Positions 1 to 10,960 of a stretch of 64,000 nucleotides of DNA are shown here, piece after piece. This DNA is from Metaphire vulgaris. Lineage: Eukaryota > Annelida > Clitellata > Crassiclitellata > Megascolecidae. The stretch is from contig CM030833.1 of the NCBI GenBank assembly GCA_018105865.1, positions 14,128,881 through 14,192,880 of the forward strand, in the 5' to 3' direction. A program made the position numbers and the translations under genes. Below the pieces are notes generated by a model, which worked only from the letters and a program-made list of their open reading frames with translations, was not told the origin of the DNA and made no database searches. Position 1 is the stretch's first letter, and every line of letters begins with the position of its first letter.

Positions 1-60
1 GAATGACAATTATAGTAAAACAACTAGTAACTACCAATGAGTAAATTTTGTGCAATAACA

Positions 61-165
61 ATACAAGAGACAACCCTATATTTCTGAAGGTCTCGGGCGA
101 CCCTTGGCAAATCGTCATTAGACCCCCGTGGGGGTCGTGGCCCACAGGTTGAGAACCACTGGTCT
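61..165 (-). mobile_element. hAT-like terminal fragment
   Basis: Read on the minus strand from 165, the sequence starts CCAGTGGTTCTCAACCTGTG and continues with GC-rich inverted blocks (GGGCCACGACCCCC). This is the kind of terminus seen on non-autonomous hAT elements. It interrupts the LINE fragment at 166-345. I see no second terminus before the window edge, so this is one end of an element or a truncated copy. Superfamily assignment rests on terminus style only. Confidence 0.45.
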
Positions 166-345
166 AGCTGGAGTTATATGTTCAAATCTTGGAGTTTTGG
201 ATATGACTCTAACTAAGGAATTTTGTACTCTCTGGAGATTCTGCATATTTGAATTTGTGATGCCGAAAAGCAAGGAATTGCAATAATCTAGGCGACTAGA
301 TACCAATGCATTAGCGGGAGTACTTTGAAAATACAAAATTTATCA
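166..345 (-). mobile_element. CR1-like LINE reverse transcriptase fragment
   Basis: The minus-strand translation contains LVSSRLDYCNSLLFG followed by LQRVQNSLVRVI and FEHITPA. This pattern is typical of the region just after the RT domain in CR1/Jockey-group LINEs. The reading frame stops where the hAT-like sequence at 61-165 begins. Only about 55 residues remain, so this is a dead fragment. It lies near the 3' visible end of the FHAD1-like gene, on the same strand, and is probably intronic. Confidence 0.7.
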
Positions 346-1040
346 TCTGTTACAATCACATGCTTCAAAATCAATGATAAATATTTATACAATTTATATA
401 AGTCATATTTCTTACTATTGACTGAAAAGAAGCAAGTTGTACATCCTTGTCAGACAATTCGTTGCTTTTTCTTTCAACATCCTTTGTCAATCGACAAATA
501 GTCATATCCTACGTATCAATTTCGCATAAACAAAATAACCAATAGTGCAAAGTGTGGAAAACATATGTACAGGTGGACAAGGCTATATCGGTTTATTACA
601 TACATAATGTATGCATTATGTCAATTCTGTAAAGAGCAAACAGCAAATAACAACTAGGGCTATATAGTGTGGCATACTTCTGAAACTGAGTGTCAAAAAT
701 GACCAAATTGCTATAAAAATAGCATTAAGTGGTTATCAAAAGTCAAAATATGAACACAAAGCATAACAAAATAATCAAAGGAAAGACTTCACTCACAGAT
801 AATTCTCAACATTTGATATAGTTTCATATGAGGAGACAAGTTCTATGCATAACACCTTAGCAACAACAAAAAACTGAAGACGTAAACAAAATTTTAATGA
901 TCAAGAAGATGAAATAAGGTAAAGAAAAATAAAACCTTGATTTCATCAAATTATGCAGAACTACCGTCTGGTCAATTCAATTGATACAAAATATACAGAT
1001 TGTTACTTAGATTCTTTAATAGAATAAGCTGCCTTATTAC
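346..1040. other. AT-rich interval, no gene recognised
   Basis: No convincing coding exon or known repeat is visible. Since candidate FHAD1-like coiled-coil exons lie just to the right on the minus strand, this is probably intron of that gene. Confidence 0.5.
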
Positions 1041-1201
1041 CTTCATGGAAATATCCTTCTGAACTTGAGTTAAAAGACCCGACAGAATGTTCTTGTCTTT
1101 TCGTAATTTTTCCAATTCTTCTTTGAGACAATTACTTTCTTGAATCAAGTCATTTAGCTGCTTCTGTGAATTCGCTTTTTGGTTAAATATCTGTTCATTA
1201 A
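1041..1201 (-). CDS. FHAD1: coiled-coil exon of FHAD1-like gene
   Basis: The peptide includes KQLNDLIQESNCLKEELEKL and LLTQVQKDISMK, with clear heptad spacing. It ends at a good donor (ATGAAG|GTAATA). The acceptor is uncertain: CAG near 1190 or TAG near 1230. It is the last recognised exon before the left edge. Confidence 0.6.
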
Positions 1202-3548
1202 ATTGCAGTTGTATCATAACAGTGCTACTACCAAATAACCTATGGCTTCTACTACTTATTATACATATAATTTCACAAATAGGAACGTCATGATACATAA
1301 TGTAAATTACATTCACAAAAGAGGGTGTCTTGCTTAATCTCATTCAGATCAAGCAAGGCTTCAATATGATTGGACAACATTTTCTGGTTCTTGGTGCAAG
1401 TACATAGGTAATGTAATGTAATAAAATATTTGTATAGCGCCTTTTCTGAAGAATCACTCAGAAGCGCTCCCACAGCAAATTACTGCACATTGACAAAGAG
1501 ATAAGTTTTAAGTCGTTTCAAAAAGAGGGCCATAAAATTAGGAGTTGCTAAGCCACGCATACTGGCGTCAAGAGCATTCCAAAGGATAGGGCCAACTGAT
1601 TCAAAACCTCGCTTCAGGAACATGGAGGTTCGTGCTTGGGGCACACTGAGAAGACCATTGCTTGTGGACCGAAGACATGGCCGACCAGGGATAGAGCTAA
1701 GAGGATGGAGTAGCTCTGAAAGGTAAGATGGAGTGGCACTATAAAGAGATAGGTATACTGTACTGCTTACGTTGAGAAGTTTTATTGGTAATTTTAAATA
1801 AGATAAAGTTCTTTAAAATTTATAAAACTTAATTTAAAAATTTAAACAACTCAAAAGTGTTCCATCTGCCAAAAGGCTCACATATACTGTAGATGATAAG
1901 TTCCAACTAAAAAGTTGAAAAAATGAAGAAAAACTTGATTAAAATCTAGATAATTCTTTCAAAGGTCAAATTTTAAAAAATTGATTGAACTTCAATATAA
2001 AGAAAACATATTTTGATAATTTAACCCTTTGACTGACAAGCACAGATTCAGCTGCACTGTGGATTGCTGTTTGTCAAGCATGGATACAGCCATTAGAAAT
2101 GACACACGTTATACATGAGCGCCAAACCAAACGTAGACGGACATGTAAAAAAATATATGAGCGGCAAACTGGATGTAGATAGGTGAAATAAAGGAAAACA
2201 CATTATGCATTTTATTATTTTTGACAACTTTTAAGAGTTTGTGGCATACAAATACATATTTTATGGAGATGAATACCAGAATGTGTTATGGCAGTCTAAG
2301 ACACTGTTCCTATGGTCATCATTTGTGATATGTTGCGTCAGACGCTGTTCCTGATGACGGTAAGTGAAGAACCTGAATCCAAAAGTGATGATAATAATGG
2401 CAATGATGACGTGATGATGATGAGATGACGACGATGATGATTTAGGGTATGAATTGGCAAGTAGTGCCAGTTCCAGTGATGCAGGAGAACAGGTGATACT
2501 GACACAGAATCAAGTCATTGTGCGAGCATGTGTTTTGATTGCAGTTGATTCAACTAATCAAAACACAAAGTGAGGCTATTCAATGTAGTAATGCCTCAAA
2601 ATGACGTTTTTCAGTAAATAGTGCTGACAGTCAAAGGGTTAAACCATTCAAGACATCATGATAAAGCTACATCAACTATCCAATCATATCCCTGTATAGT
2701 CCTGAAAAGCTTCTGTTGCTGACTAAATCAAGTCACCATAAAAGACAAACTATATATACTCTGCTTTCCAAGAACATCAAACCTGACCTGCTCATTTAAG
2801 TCGGCCATTTCATCAATTCGCATCTGTAACTGATTTTCAAGATCAACATTTCGCCTTTGTAGAGACTCAACTTCAATACGATTAGATCCATTGCTGACAG
2901 CTTGACTCAGTTGAATCTGAAGATGATCTATTTGATCATGGAGTTCTTTGATCCTGCAATCTTTATGTAGACTTTCAACCTCTGCTCTACGCAAACGCCG
3001 GAGCTCATCATTCTGCTCCAATATTTCCTTGACCTTTCCCAGAAAAATTCAGTGTTTAATACTAAACAGATGGAAGCCGCTAGCAAAAAACAAGGTTAAA
3101 CTAATTTTCATAATATACTGGGTAAAATATTAAGTGCCAGTAAATTGTCTACTTTGCCGAGGCAGTTACCCATGTCATCGCCCAGCGCTCATGTGGCAGG
3201 ATAATGACGATATGATGATAGTAGATTAGAGCTAGAAAACAGTTTATCAAAGACACTAGTAGAAGAGGATAACCTCAAATAATTTGCTAGAAGGAGATCA
3301 ACAGGCCAATCAAATAATGCAAATTGCTTTGGTTTACAGTAAAAAGGTCTGAAAATTTAATGCATGTGGTGTTTTAAGGTAATTTTTAGCCATCATGTGG
3401 ATTACATTGCTCATATCATATGGATAAAATACAACAGTATCAATCAAATAACTATTATATGGACTAAACTACTACCATGTTAATTAACAACTATCAAATA
3501 GATCAAAATATCAAATAGATCAAACTGCTACTGCTAAAGCTTAATAAA

Positions 3549-3606
<58 letters not shown>

Positions 3607-4955
3607 ATACAGTATATGTATATACAAATATATATATATACGGTTTATTAAGTTTTAGCAGATATATATATATATATATACCGTATTTTCGCGCGTACTG
3701 CCCGCACCCCCTGGATAGTCTGCACCCGCAGATAGCCCACAAAAAATATATATCCTGTAAAATTTGAATCAGAAAGCCCACACCCCTGCATTGCCCACAC
3801 CCTCACATTGCCCTCACCCTTCCATTCATGGTGACGGGCAGAAATTGGAGACAAAGGGTAAGGAGGGGATTGGCCGTCACGGGGAAAGGAGAGGGGTTGA
3901 CCAGGACGGGGCGGGGCAGAAGTCATCCCCGTGCAGACCTCTACTACCAGTCATGGTAGCCTGAAGTGTACTGGCTACTTTATTTCTATGCCGTAATGCT
4001 GTAAGAGTACTGTAGACGGGTGTCAGCTGCCCGGGCTTTGTAATCTGCCCGGGCTCCTTGTTGACTCTGCCCGGTAATTATGTCCCTATGTGTCTATGGT
4101 GCTGGAGACGTTACCCCATTACCGGTAGAGTCTAGACAGAGCCTTGCCAGTGGTGTAGGAAAGAGTGGGAAGTCGGGGAGTCTGGCGTCTCGTCCATAAC
4201 AGCGGCATTTTTGAGGGGTACCAGTAATAAATTTGTAGGGACCGGATGATTCTAAGTGGAAGAAAGGGAAAGTGTCTGTTCCTATTGTTGACAAAGCAAA
4301 AGGAATGAAGTAGAAAGGCTAGTGCAGATGACCTTTTGTCTTGATCCTCACACGGCTCTTCCGCCAAGAGCAGAGCCAACCCTTGCCGCGTCACTGGGTC
4401 ATACTGGTACAAAGCTGTGGGTAGCTGCAAACATTCCTGACACCTACGGCAACCAACGTAGCTTGATACAGCTGGCATCAGATAAGCTGATGCCTTCGTG
4501 GCGTTCTCTGAGAACAGGGCCCAAATCTGTGAGTCAAGGGTAATTGGGAGTAGGGGAAAGGAAATGGGTGGGAAGGGAATGATGAGGTGCAGTGGAAAGA
4601 GCTGCGGTCTGTTGACACAATTTCAGTAGAATTTGAATCGATTGCCAACACCTCTGCATTGCCCACACCTGGCATTTTTGTTTGTAAAAAATCGCATAGC
4701 CCGTGGGCAGTACTCGCGAAAATATGGTAAAGTCATTCCCAAGCTCTCAGGCTAACCTCAAGGCTCATAGGGTGGCACTGATCTCTGTTACCAAGGCCCT
4801 CAGCCAGGCGACTGGTGCAAGTTCCATGATGCGGGGTCAGTGTTGTCATGCAACATGCCTGTTTACTCCGTGGATTAATCCAATACTCAGTTGGTTGAAC
4901 CCGCAACCTTCTGCTCCATTGTCCAATGTTGTCACCTCTCTGCTAACTTCCTGCC

Positions 4956-5011
<56 letters not shown>

Positions 5012-8000
5012 GTTTACCTTTTTGCAAGTTTGTTTATTATCCACTTTGAATGCAGATTCTCTAGAACCACAATTGTCCTTGCAGAACATCTCATCATGAA
5101 CTACCACAAGCCATGCAGTTACAAACAAAAAACACACACAGTTATGAACAAATAAAAACATCATAAGAAATTATAAAACATGCAGTTGATACTATTCTCT
5201 GAAAAGTAAACCAAAAAGAAATCAGTTTATTAAGAATCCATCAGAATAAATATAAAAAGCAACAATAACCTGATATGTAATGTACAGTATTGTAACATAA
5301 TGTAGCATGTGCATAGTGGCTCGTCTATTTTTATCTTGGAGACAATCCCAGCTTTGAGTCACATGATTAACAGTAAGAACTTAGTGTTTGCATTAAAGTG
5401 AGTGAAGGAGTAAGAAGTGAGGCCTGAATATTTGAGTGCATTCCAGACAGAGGGTCCAGTCACTTTGAATGCCTGATGCTGAGTAAAAACAGTGTGATAT
5501 AGGGGCGTGAACATCCTTACAATCAGTTGAGCAGAGCAGGCAATGGTTTCTAAAGCTCAATAATGCAAGATGGTGTGGTGCCTGACCTTGAAGTACTGCA
5601 GAAGCAAGAATCATTTATTTGTATTCAACGTGGTCAGAAATTGGAAGCCAATGGAGGGTGTTAAGCATAAAATCTGCGATGTTAAAGTAGCAAGGAACTT
5701 TAGCCCACAAGACAAACCACAGTATTTAGAATAGATTGCAAACAGAGGCGTAGCTAGGGGTGGGGGCATATGCCCCCAGGCGCCGAGGTGAGGGGGCACC
5801 AAAATTGGGTATTTGGGTAAGTGAAATGCATAATAGAGAAGAAACATGTGGGACGACCTTTTTTTGCTCGTCAGCACTATATGAAGAGGGGCGCTGTAAG
5901 ACCTGAGGGGCGCCGAAAACAATGTGACAACCTTTTTTTTGCTCGTCGGCAGTCTTAAGGGGCGCCAACGGTACACTTTGCCCCTGGGCGCCGGATACCC
6001 TCGCTACGCCTCTGATTGCAAAGTATTTCAAAGCAGTCTTCTAGGCAAACCAATATCAAGTGTATTGCACTAGTGACTAGTCTAACCTACTAGTAACAAA
6101 TTCATGAACCAGATTGTGTCTATGGATAGAGAAAGACAAGAATGAATTACCCTAATTAAATACACATATCTTTAAACTGCTTATACAGTGATTAGGAAAT
6201 CTGCAGTACCTACCCACACAGCTTGCAGCACGTTTTGCAACACCATCACAAAATGACAACTGCTTTGAAGTAGTGCTTTTCGTACTTGATGGTCGAACAT
6301 GAGATGATGACTGACAGGAAGCTCTTGGCATATTAACAGATGCACAGGATTCAATTGGAGATGAGGCACATGGTGAAGCAGTCGGCAAATGAGAAAACGT
6401 CTTCACAGAAGTCTGAGAGGAAGAGAAGGGTCTTTCTTTTATGTTACAATAGAGATCCTTACCAGTTACATGATGCTGACAACAACAATTCTATAGAGAA
6501 GATAAACATTAAGATAAATTAAATAATCTCATTATAACATATATATAAAACACCAACTCAGTGTTGCTCAACATGACTTAACTATGAGTAAATCAATATC
6601 AATAAGGGACTTTCAAGACCACTTGCAGTCACTTCCCCTAATTTCAATCTATTCTCAATGTAAAAAAATATACTACACCAATTTACAGCAGAATTCACAA
6701 GCACGGTGGAACTCCAGATAATGTCAGCTGCCCTTTTCTTCGTGATTTGAATGGCCCCTTTAATCATGCATGTCTTCCCCTGACTGATCCAGCTCAGAGG
6801 GGTGGATTTCTGCTGCTTTCTGGTTTTCCCTATCTCTAACATTTTGAATGAGCTTCAAATATGAACATCTTCTGCTGCACTTTAATCAAGAGAAATTAAT
6901 TAATTACAGGACAGAGATTTAACTAAAGCAGAGTTAATTCATATGCATCTATGTACTTATTATTTCTTCCATTTTCACAGCAATTCAACATTAACCAACT
7001 GGGCACCAATTTATAGACATTGAGCAAGAAATAAGCAACTTGTCCCAAGCCAATACACATAAAGAAAGCAGCAAAAAATTCAAACATACAGTGTCAATAT
7101 ACCACAAGAACTCATTACTATGCAATCCTTCAGTGAGTTGTGAATCTTGAATTAAAACACCAATGATTACCATAATCAAGCCAGATTGTGTGGTATGGAC
7201 AAACTGGTAAGTAATTTCAATGTCTTTCATTTTTTAGAACCAGCATGTAACCCACAAAAACATGCTGAAATAATGGCATATTGTGTCAAAAACATGAATA
7301 ATGGTTCTATAATGGTTCTAAATCAAACAATGTCATACGAGACTACTTACACAGCCAGAATCAGTGTTAAACTCATACTGAACTGCAGTTGGACCAAAGC
7401 CAATTTTAATCACATCTCCATCCCTAAGATGAACCATGGAATTGCGAATCTGGCAGCCATTTATGTAGGTGCCAAAGACAGTGCCAAGATCTTGCAAAAC
7501 GAAACAGCCAATTGCATCATCATACTCGATAGTTGCATGCTTATTATCAACTGCTGAACACTTTAAAAATAAAACAAGAAAAACAACAATAAAGCAACAA
7601 CCAAAGAAAATACAACTGATAAAACAAGCAAATAATAGAACACATGAAATGAGAAAACTCTGATCTGCAAAATAATGAGGCAAATTAGCTTAAACAGCTT
7701 GCAATGGCACTATGAGCTCTTTCGAAATTTAAGATTGGACCAAAGTCCAATTTGTCAGACACACCTGCTTACATTTTGAAAGTTGAAAGATCTCCATCCA
7801 GCTTAAACAAGGCCCCATAAAATTGTGAGTGTTAAGGTTCTATATCTTAATATATTATACATTTGTCATCACAATTGAAATACAGTTTACTATTCACATT
7901 CTTGTAGCCAACCATCGCCAAGCAATGATGGCGCAATGACTTGATTCACAAGCTTCTATACTTACAATTTTATAATTTTAATCACTATACATTTTCAATT

Positions 8001-9345
8001 AAATTTCTACTAAAAACTAAATGAAGAAGAATTAAACAAACTGCAACATTCCCATATTCTCTGATGCATGAAGACTGTCTTCATTCCATTAATAATTTAC
8101 TCATTTTCCATTAATAATTTACTCATTTCAAATAATGATTACCAGGTAGTTTAACATGGTCTCAAAAAAGTAAAAATACAGGCTAGGTATGGCTTAGCCA
8201 ACCCAATGTATGCCATTCCATTCCAAAAATTAAGGTGAAGACCATCTTTGGCTTAGGGCCTATCAGAAAATTAAGGGCCATTGTGGCCACTGCAATGATG
8301 CAATAACAACATGGCCTACATGGGTCAGATGTAGGGTCCAAAGGTCTAAAGGGTATGTTCCTCATGGACTCAATTTTTAGCAGCGAAATTATCAACATGT
8401 GGCTGTTGTAAGATATCATGCAAGGTTGTCAGGGTCCGTGGATAATCCGCATCCGCCAGTTTGATAATTGGATCCACCTAGGTCCATGGATCCATTAAAT
8501 CCTTGTGGATCTGAATTTGCCTGCGAATCTATCCGCGATCCGCACATCTCTGATTCAAAGGGTATCAGAGACTAACCTATGAGGAAAGGCTAAAATACTG
8601 TAGATTGACGACCTTGAAAAGAAGGAGAACAAGAGGGGAGTTAATTGAGACATACAAAATACTAACAAACAAAGTGAAAATGCCAAGAGAAAGGTTTTTT
8701 TACAATGAAGCAGAAAAGTAAAATTCTCGTGGAATTCTACAGCGCCTTGGAAAGCAGCACAACAGTAGCTGCTTATTCTTAGGCGCTCAGCCTTTCTTAA
8801 AATAGCTATGAGGAAGGTATATTATCAGCCAGGCAATAGTCAAAATCCAAAGGATGAGGGAACCAGAGGGCACAACATGAAACTGTTTAAGAAACACATT
8901 AGGAGATGCAAACAGCACTTTTTAGTGCAAGAGTGGTTGACAGATGGAATGAATTGGATGAGAATATTGTAATGGCTATGAGTGTGAACGACTTCAAAAT
9001 GGGCCTCAGTACTGTAGGTTACTAGATTTGAATGAGTGCGACAGTGGTTCTCACACAGGACAGATCCTACTGAACCACTTTAAACCTTGTTATTATTATT
9101 ATTATTATTATTATTTATTATTATTATTATTAATACTATTGTTAAAGACTGAGCGTTAACTAACGTAAAACCACCCGGTGCTAGCCTACTCTATAAAACG
9201 CTACAGTTACACATATAAAATAACAAGAAAATAAGATAATAAGCTCAACCTGGACAACAACATCGCAGCACTCTCTTCCAATGGTAGTCGGATGGCTGTT
9301 GGACAGAGGAATTACACCCGAAGCATTCCTTAACCAGCCGTTCAT
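1041..9345 (-). CDS. FHAD1: FHAD1-like FHA-domain coiled-coil protein (5' part, gene runs off left edge)
   Basis: FHA domains bind phosphothreonine peptides. FHAD1 proteins carry one N-terminal FHA domain followed by long coiled coils; their role is poorly known. Exon 1 (9345-9250) and exon 2 (7560-7351) join in phase 0 to give a complete FHA fold. It has the TTIGR strand of the phosphopeptide face, then HATIEY and FVLQDL, a GTYING turn, and DGDVIKIG. Spacing from the start Met to the domain matches vertebrate FHAD1 almost residue for residue. Exon 3 (6412-6214) is Ser/Thr-rich. An exon at 3033-2788 and candidates near 1389-1317 and about 1201-1041 encode heptad-like coiled coil. Exons between 6214 and 3033 are not all found, because exon 3 ends in phase 1 while the next recognised exon starts in phase 0. 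An in-frame stop lies upstream of the start Met. Introns hold LINE, SINE and MITE insertions. Confidence 0.85.
1317..1389 (-). CDS. candidate coiled-coil exon of FHAD1-like gene
   Basis: A short open stretch with peptide NQKMLSNHIEALLDLNEIK is preceded by a possible acceptor (TTGCACCAAG) and followed by GTGAAT. It directly abuts a LINE 3' end inserted on its right side. Splice signals are weak and its phase does not clearly match the next exon, so this may not be used. Confidence 0.35.
1390..1760 (-). mobile_element. CR1-like LINE 3' end
   Basis: On the minus strand the translation reads a LINE C-terminus, with the motif ESVGPILWNALDASMRG followed by FLKRLKTYLF. After the stop comes a tail containing AGGCGCTATACAAATA and an ATTAC-repeat end. 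The copy is 5' truncated and sits in an FHAD1-like intron, abutting a candidate exon. Confidence 0.8.
1761..2787. other. intronic DNA, no element recognised
   Basis: AT-rich sequence with a GATGATGA-type simple stretch near 2385-2445. No exon or known repeat could be supported. It lies between FHAD1-like exons. Confidence 0.5.
2788..3033 (-). CDS. FHAD1: FHAD1-like coiled-coil exon
   Basis: Eighty-two codons are open, with an acceptor (CTGGGAAAG) at the right and a CAG|GTCAGG donor at the left; a second donor lies 5 bp further on. The peptide is strongly heptad-patterned and charged, with blocks such as ELRRLRRAEVESLHKD, IDHLQIQLSQ and VDLENQLQMRIDEM. This suits the long coiled coil of FHAD1. 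A generic coiled coil cannot be assigned by sequence alone, so gene membership is inferred from strand and position. Confidence 0.7.
3550..3680. repeat. (AT)n microsatellite pair
   Basis: About 50 bp of alternating AT (3551-3601), a short imperfect spacer, then a second AT run (3661-3680). The second run directly abuts the left terminus of the TIR element at 3680. Spurious open frames of Ile-Tyr repeats arise from it. Confidence 0.95.
3680..4728. mobile_element. 1-kb DNA transposon with CCGTATTTTCGCG termini
   Basis: The left end reads ACCGTATTTTCGCGCGTACT and the right end is its inverted copy, AGTACTCGCGAAAATATGGT. About 22 of 25 terminal bases match. Both ends run into repeated GCCCACACC/TGCCCGGG blocks. 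No transposase motif is visible inside, so the element is non-autonomous. AT dinucleotides at both edges leave the target duplication unclear (TA is possible). I cannot name the superfamily. Confidence 0.75.
4737..4956 (-). repeat. tRNA-derived SINE copy (degenerate)
   Basis: Read on the minus strand, this begins with the head seen intact at 47641 (GGCAGGAAGTTAGCAGAGAG, then a GTCCAACATT-type region and a degraded B box). It ends in AGCCTGAGAGC. It shares long blocks with the copies at 10415-10700 and 47641-47930. An AT microsatellite follows at its head side. Confidence 0.75.
4957..5006. repeat. (AT)n microsatellite
   Basis: About 50 bp of uninterrupted alternating AT at the head of the SINE copy. 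Confidence 0.95.
5281..5740 (-). mobile_element. CR1-like LINE 3' end
   Basis: The minus-strand translation contains AFKVTGPSVWNALK, the C-terminal motif of CR1-group LINE ORF2. A 3' tail follows with repeated TAATGTA-type sequence. The same family recurs at 62210-62740, and long stretches match (for example the GGGTCCAGTCACT and GCAAGGAACTTTAGCC regions). The copy is 5' truncated and is interrupted on its right by the MITE at 5743. Confidence 0.8.
5743..6014. mobile_element. hAT-type MITE, CAGAGGCGTAGC termini
   Basis: The termini are CAGAGGCGTAGC and GCTACGCCTCTG. An exact 8-bp duplication ATTGCAAA flanks it at 5735-5742 and 6015-6022. An 8-bp duplication with CAG...CTG ends is the hAT signature. 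It contains two copies of the CCTTTTTTTGCTCGTC box (near 5859 and 5931) and no coding capacity. Confidence 0.92.
6214..6412 (-). CDS. FHAD1: FHAD1-like exon 3 (Ser/Thr-rich linker)
   Basis: A good acceptor (CTTCTCTTCCTCTCAG) and a donor (G|GTAGGTAC) bound 199 bp that are open in phase 0. The peptide begins TSVKTFSHLPTASPC and is rich in Ser, Thr and Lys, fitting the low-complexity linker after the FHA domain. The assignment rests on splice signals and phase, not on homology. Confidence 0.65.
7351..7560 (-). CDS. FHAD1: FHAD1-like exon 2 (rest of FHA domain)
   Basis: The exon is exactly 70 codons, phase 0 at both ends. It is bounded by a TTTTTAAAG acceptor and a TGT|GTAAGT donor. The peptide contains HATIEYDDAIGCFVLQDL, the GTYING turn and HLRDGDVIKIGF, i.e. 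the second half of an FHA beta sandwich. Joining to exon 1 gives the same number of residues between the Gln and the Asp-Asn motif as vertebrate FHAD1. Confidence 0.9.
8565..9025 (+). mobile_element. LINE reverse-transcriptase C-terminal fragment
   Basis: The plus-strand translation gives LTYEERLKYCRLTTLKRRRT and RGELIETYKILT, then after a break RVVDRWNELDENIVMA and SVNDFKMGLSTVG. This is the standard C-terminus of a non-LTR reverse transcriptase. The interruption at about 8718-8790 is the GGCGCTATA-type tail sequence. An ATT microsatellite follows at 9091-9131. The copy lies in FHAD1-like intron 1 on the opposite strand. Confidence 0.75.
9091..9131. repeat. (ATT)n microsatellite
   Basis: About 13 ATT units with one missing base, just after the LINE fragment. 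Confidence 0.95.
9250..9345 (-). CDS. FHAD1: FHAD1-like exon 1 (start codon, first half of FHA domain)
   Basis: Thirty-two codons run from ATG at 9345 to a CAG|GTTGAG donor at 9250. The peptide starts MNGWLRNASG and includes TTIGRECCDVVVQ. The IGR motif supplies the conserved Arg of FHA phosphothreonine binding. An in-frame TGA lies upstream, so this Met is the likely start. The exon is too short to stand out by length. It was found by looking for the missing first strand of the FHA domain seen at 7351-7560. Confidence 0.85.
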
Positions 9346-10147
9346 CGCAATTAACTCACTAGTTGATAGACCTCAATAGCGCAGCGTAACTAACGACAAC
9401 TTACTGCTAATCATTTACTAATAAATATAGATTAAAATCAATGGCCCAATTTAACGCTTTTAGAGACTGTCGGGCAGGCTGACGCTGTTTAACGAGACCG
9501 TATCAACTACAGAGATCAGAAATTTAATTAATTAAATAATGAATTATAATAAATAGACGAAATTCGTCGATATTTGAATTAATTTGTGAACGGCGCCGTC
9601 TTTAAGAAACCTAGCAACTGATGGTTGATAAGTAAGATAACTGTTGCAGTTTAAGAGGGAAATCTCAATTTAAAGGATAATTTTAGCACCATAGTTATCT
9701 GATAGAGAAAGAGCTATTACTGTTTAGGATTGAGCTGAGTATTTATTTGAACAGAGAGTTTTGAAAAGAGATAGGCCTAGCGAGGTTCATTGTATAATAA
9801 AAAAATATTTAATAGACCTACTAGGAGGCAGATTTTTAAGCTCAGGCACATTCGCTCTTTAATTGTAAGCCAATGGAGACTTAGGAACTGGGGCTAGGCA
9901 TGTATGTGTCACCGTAATGAGCTACTACTGTAACTTTAGCAAAACAGCATCGAAGCTTTCTTATGAACTCGTTCTACACCGAGCTGTGTTTTCACTAAGT
10001 GGCGGTACTTCTGTTTGAACTTTTAAAGAAAAATTGTAATGACTGCATTCAGTAGGCGGCCCTATATAACATTCAGAAGTAGGCCTACACCAAATTTCAT
10101 ATGGTTTGACCTAGAACTGTCAATAAAACAGCGTGGTACCGTTTTTA
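9346..10147. other. upstream region of FHAD1-like gene, no other gene seen
   Basis: This would hold the 5' UTR and promoter of the FHAD1-like gene (minus strand). I see no clear TATA box or initiator. TAGGCCTA-type words appear here (9774, 10081). Confidence 0.4.
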
Positions 10148-10220
10148 ATGAACCACCCTGTAAGTAAGCAAGTAAATATATAAGTAAGCAAGCAAATAAG
10201 TAAGTAAGTAAGTAAAGTAC
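10148..10220. repeat. (TAAG)n microsatellite
   Basis: Imperfect tetranucleotide run of TAAG/CAAG units. A shorter run of the same unit is at 10701-10722. The pair brackets the MITE and SINE between them. Confidence 0.9.
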
Positions 10221-10241
10221 AGCCTTTACCGACCTCTAAGG

Positions 10242-10414
10242 CCAGTGTTTATTCTAGGCCTTCTCTGGGGGATTCCCACAAGTTTTAAATCCCCCCTCAT
10301 TTTTTTATATGTTGGCTTGGGGATGGAAATCCCCCTAAAGTGTGGAGACTCAGACCTTGTCCTCCAAACATTTCAAAATCCTCCTCAATGTCAAGGTGGC
10401 TAGAATAAACACTG
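10242..10414. mobile_element. hAT-type MITE, CAGTGTTTATTCTAG family, copy 1
   Basis: The termini are CAGTGTTTATTCTAG and CTAGAATAAACACTG. The 8-bp duplication CTCTAAGG is at 10234-10241 and 10415-10422. One extra C precedes the left CAG, as in the copy at 11326. The interior is low-complexity with C/G homopolymers and has no coding potential. It is inserted at the edge of the SINE that continues to 10700. Confidence 0.93.
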
Positions 10415-10700
10415 CTCTAAGGCTAACCTCAAGGCTCATAGGGCGGCGCTGATCTCCGTTTAAAGGCTCTCAGCGACTCAGCCAGGTGAGTTGCAAATTA
10501 CATGATGCGATGATACGTGATACGGGGCCAGTGTTTTCATGCAGCGCGCCTCTTTAATCCGCGGATTAATCCGCCACTCAGTTGCCATCGCCATCTGGCG
10601 AAAGAAGGCTGAGTCGACCTTAAAGGCTCCTGCTGGTCTCGAATCCGCGAACTTTTGCTCCATCGTCCAACGCTGTTACCACTCTGCTAACTTCCCGTCC
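10415..10700 (-). repeat. tRNA-derived SINE copy
   Basis: On the minus strand the copy starts GGACGGGAAGTTAGCAGAGT, with an A-box-like TAGCAGAGTGG. A mutated B-box region follows (GGATTCGAGACC). The body matches the copies at 4737-4956 and 47641-47930. It is followed on its head side by (TAAG)n and a GGCGCTATA-type tail fragment to about 10800. Confidence 0.85.
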
Positions 10701-10960
10701 TAGTAAGTAAGTAAGTAAGTAAAATATCGTGAATTTCTATAGCGCTTTCAAAAGCAGTACTGCAGTAGCCCCTTATTCCTTGGCGCTTATAACTCGATTA
10801 CGTTAATAGCCATACAGTAGCTAATCCGAGGCGGTTAGGCTCTAGCAGCTAGCTATTAAATTGTAGATCAGAGTTCATTGCTGATAGGTGTAACTTTCTG
10901 TAAAATATTTTCTCGCGTTTCATTTCGTGGGTCTTGAAGCGTCAGCGTAGCCACAAGGGG

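Noticed and set aside
4119..4478. 119-codon minus frame inside the 1-kb TIR element
   Set aside because: I could not recognise any transposase feature, and the frame is not closed by plausible start or neighbouring motifs.
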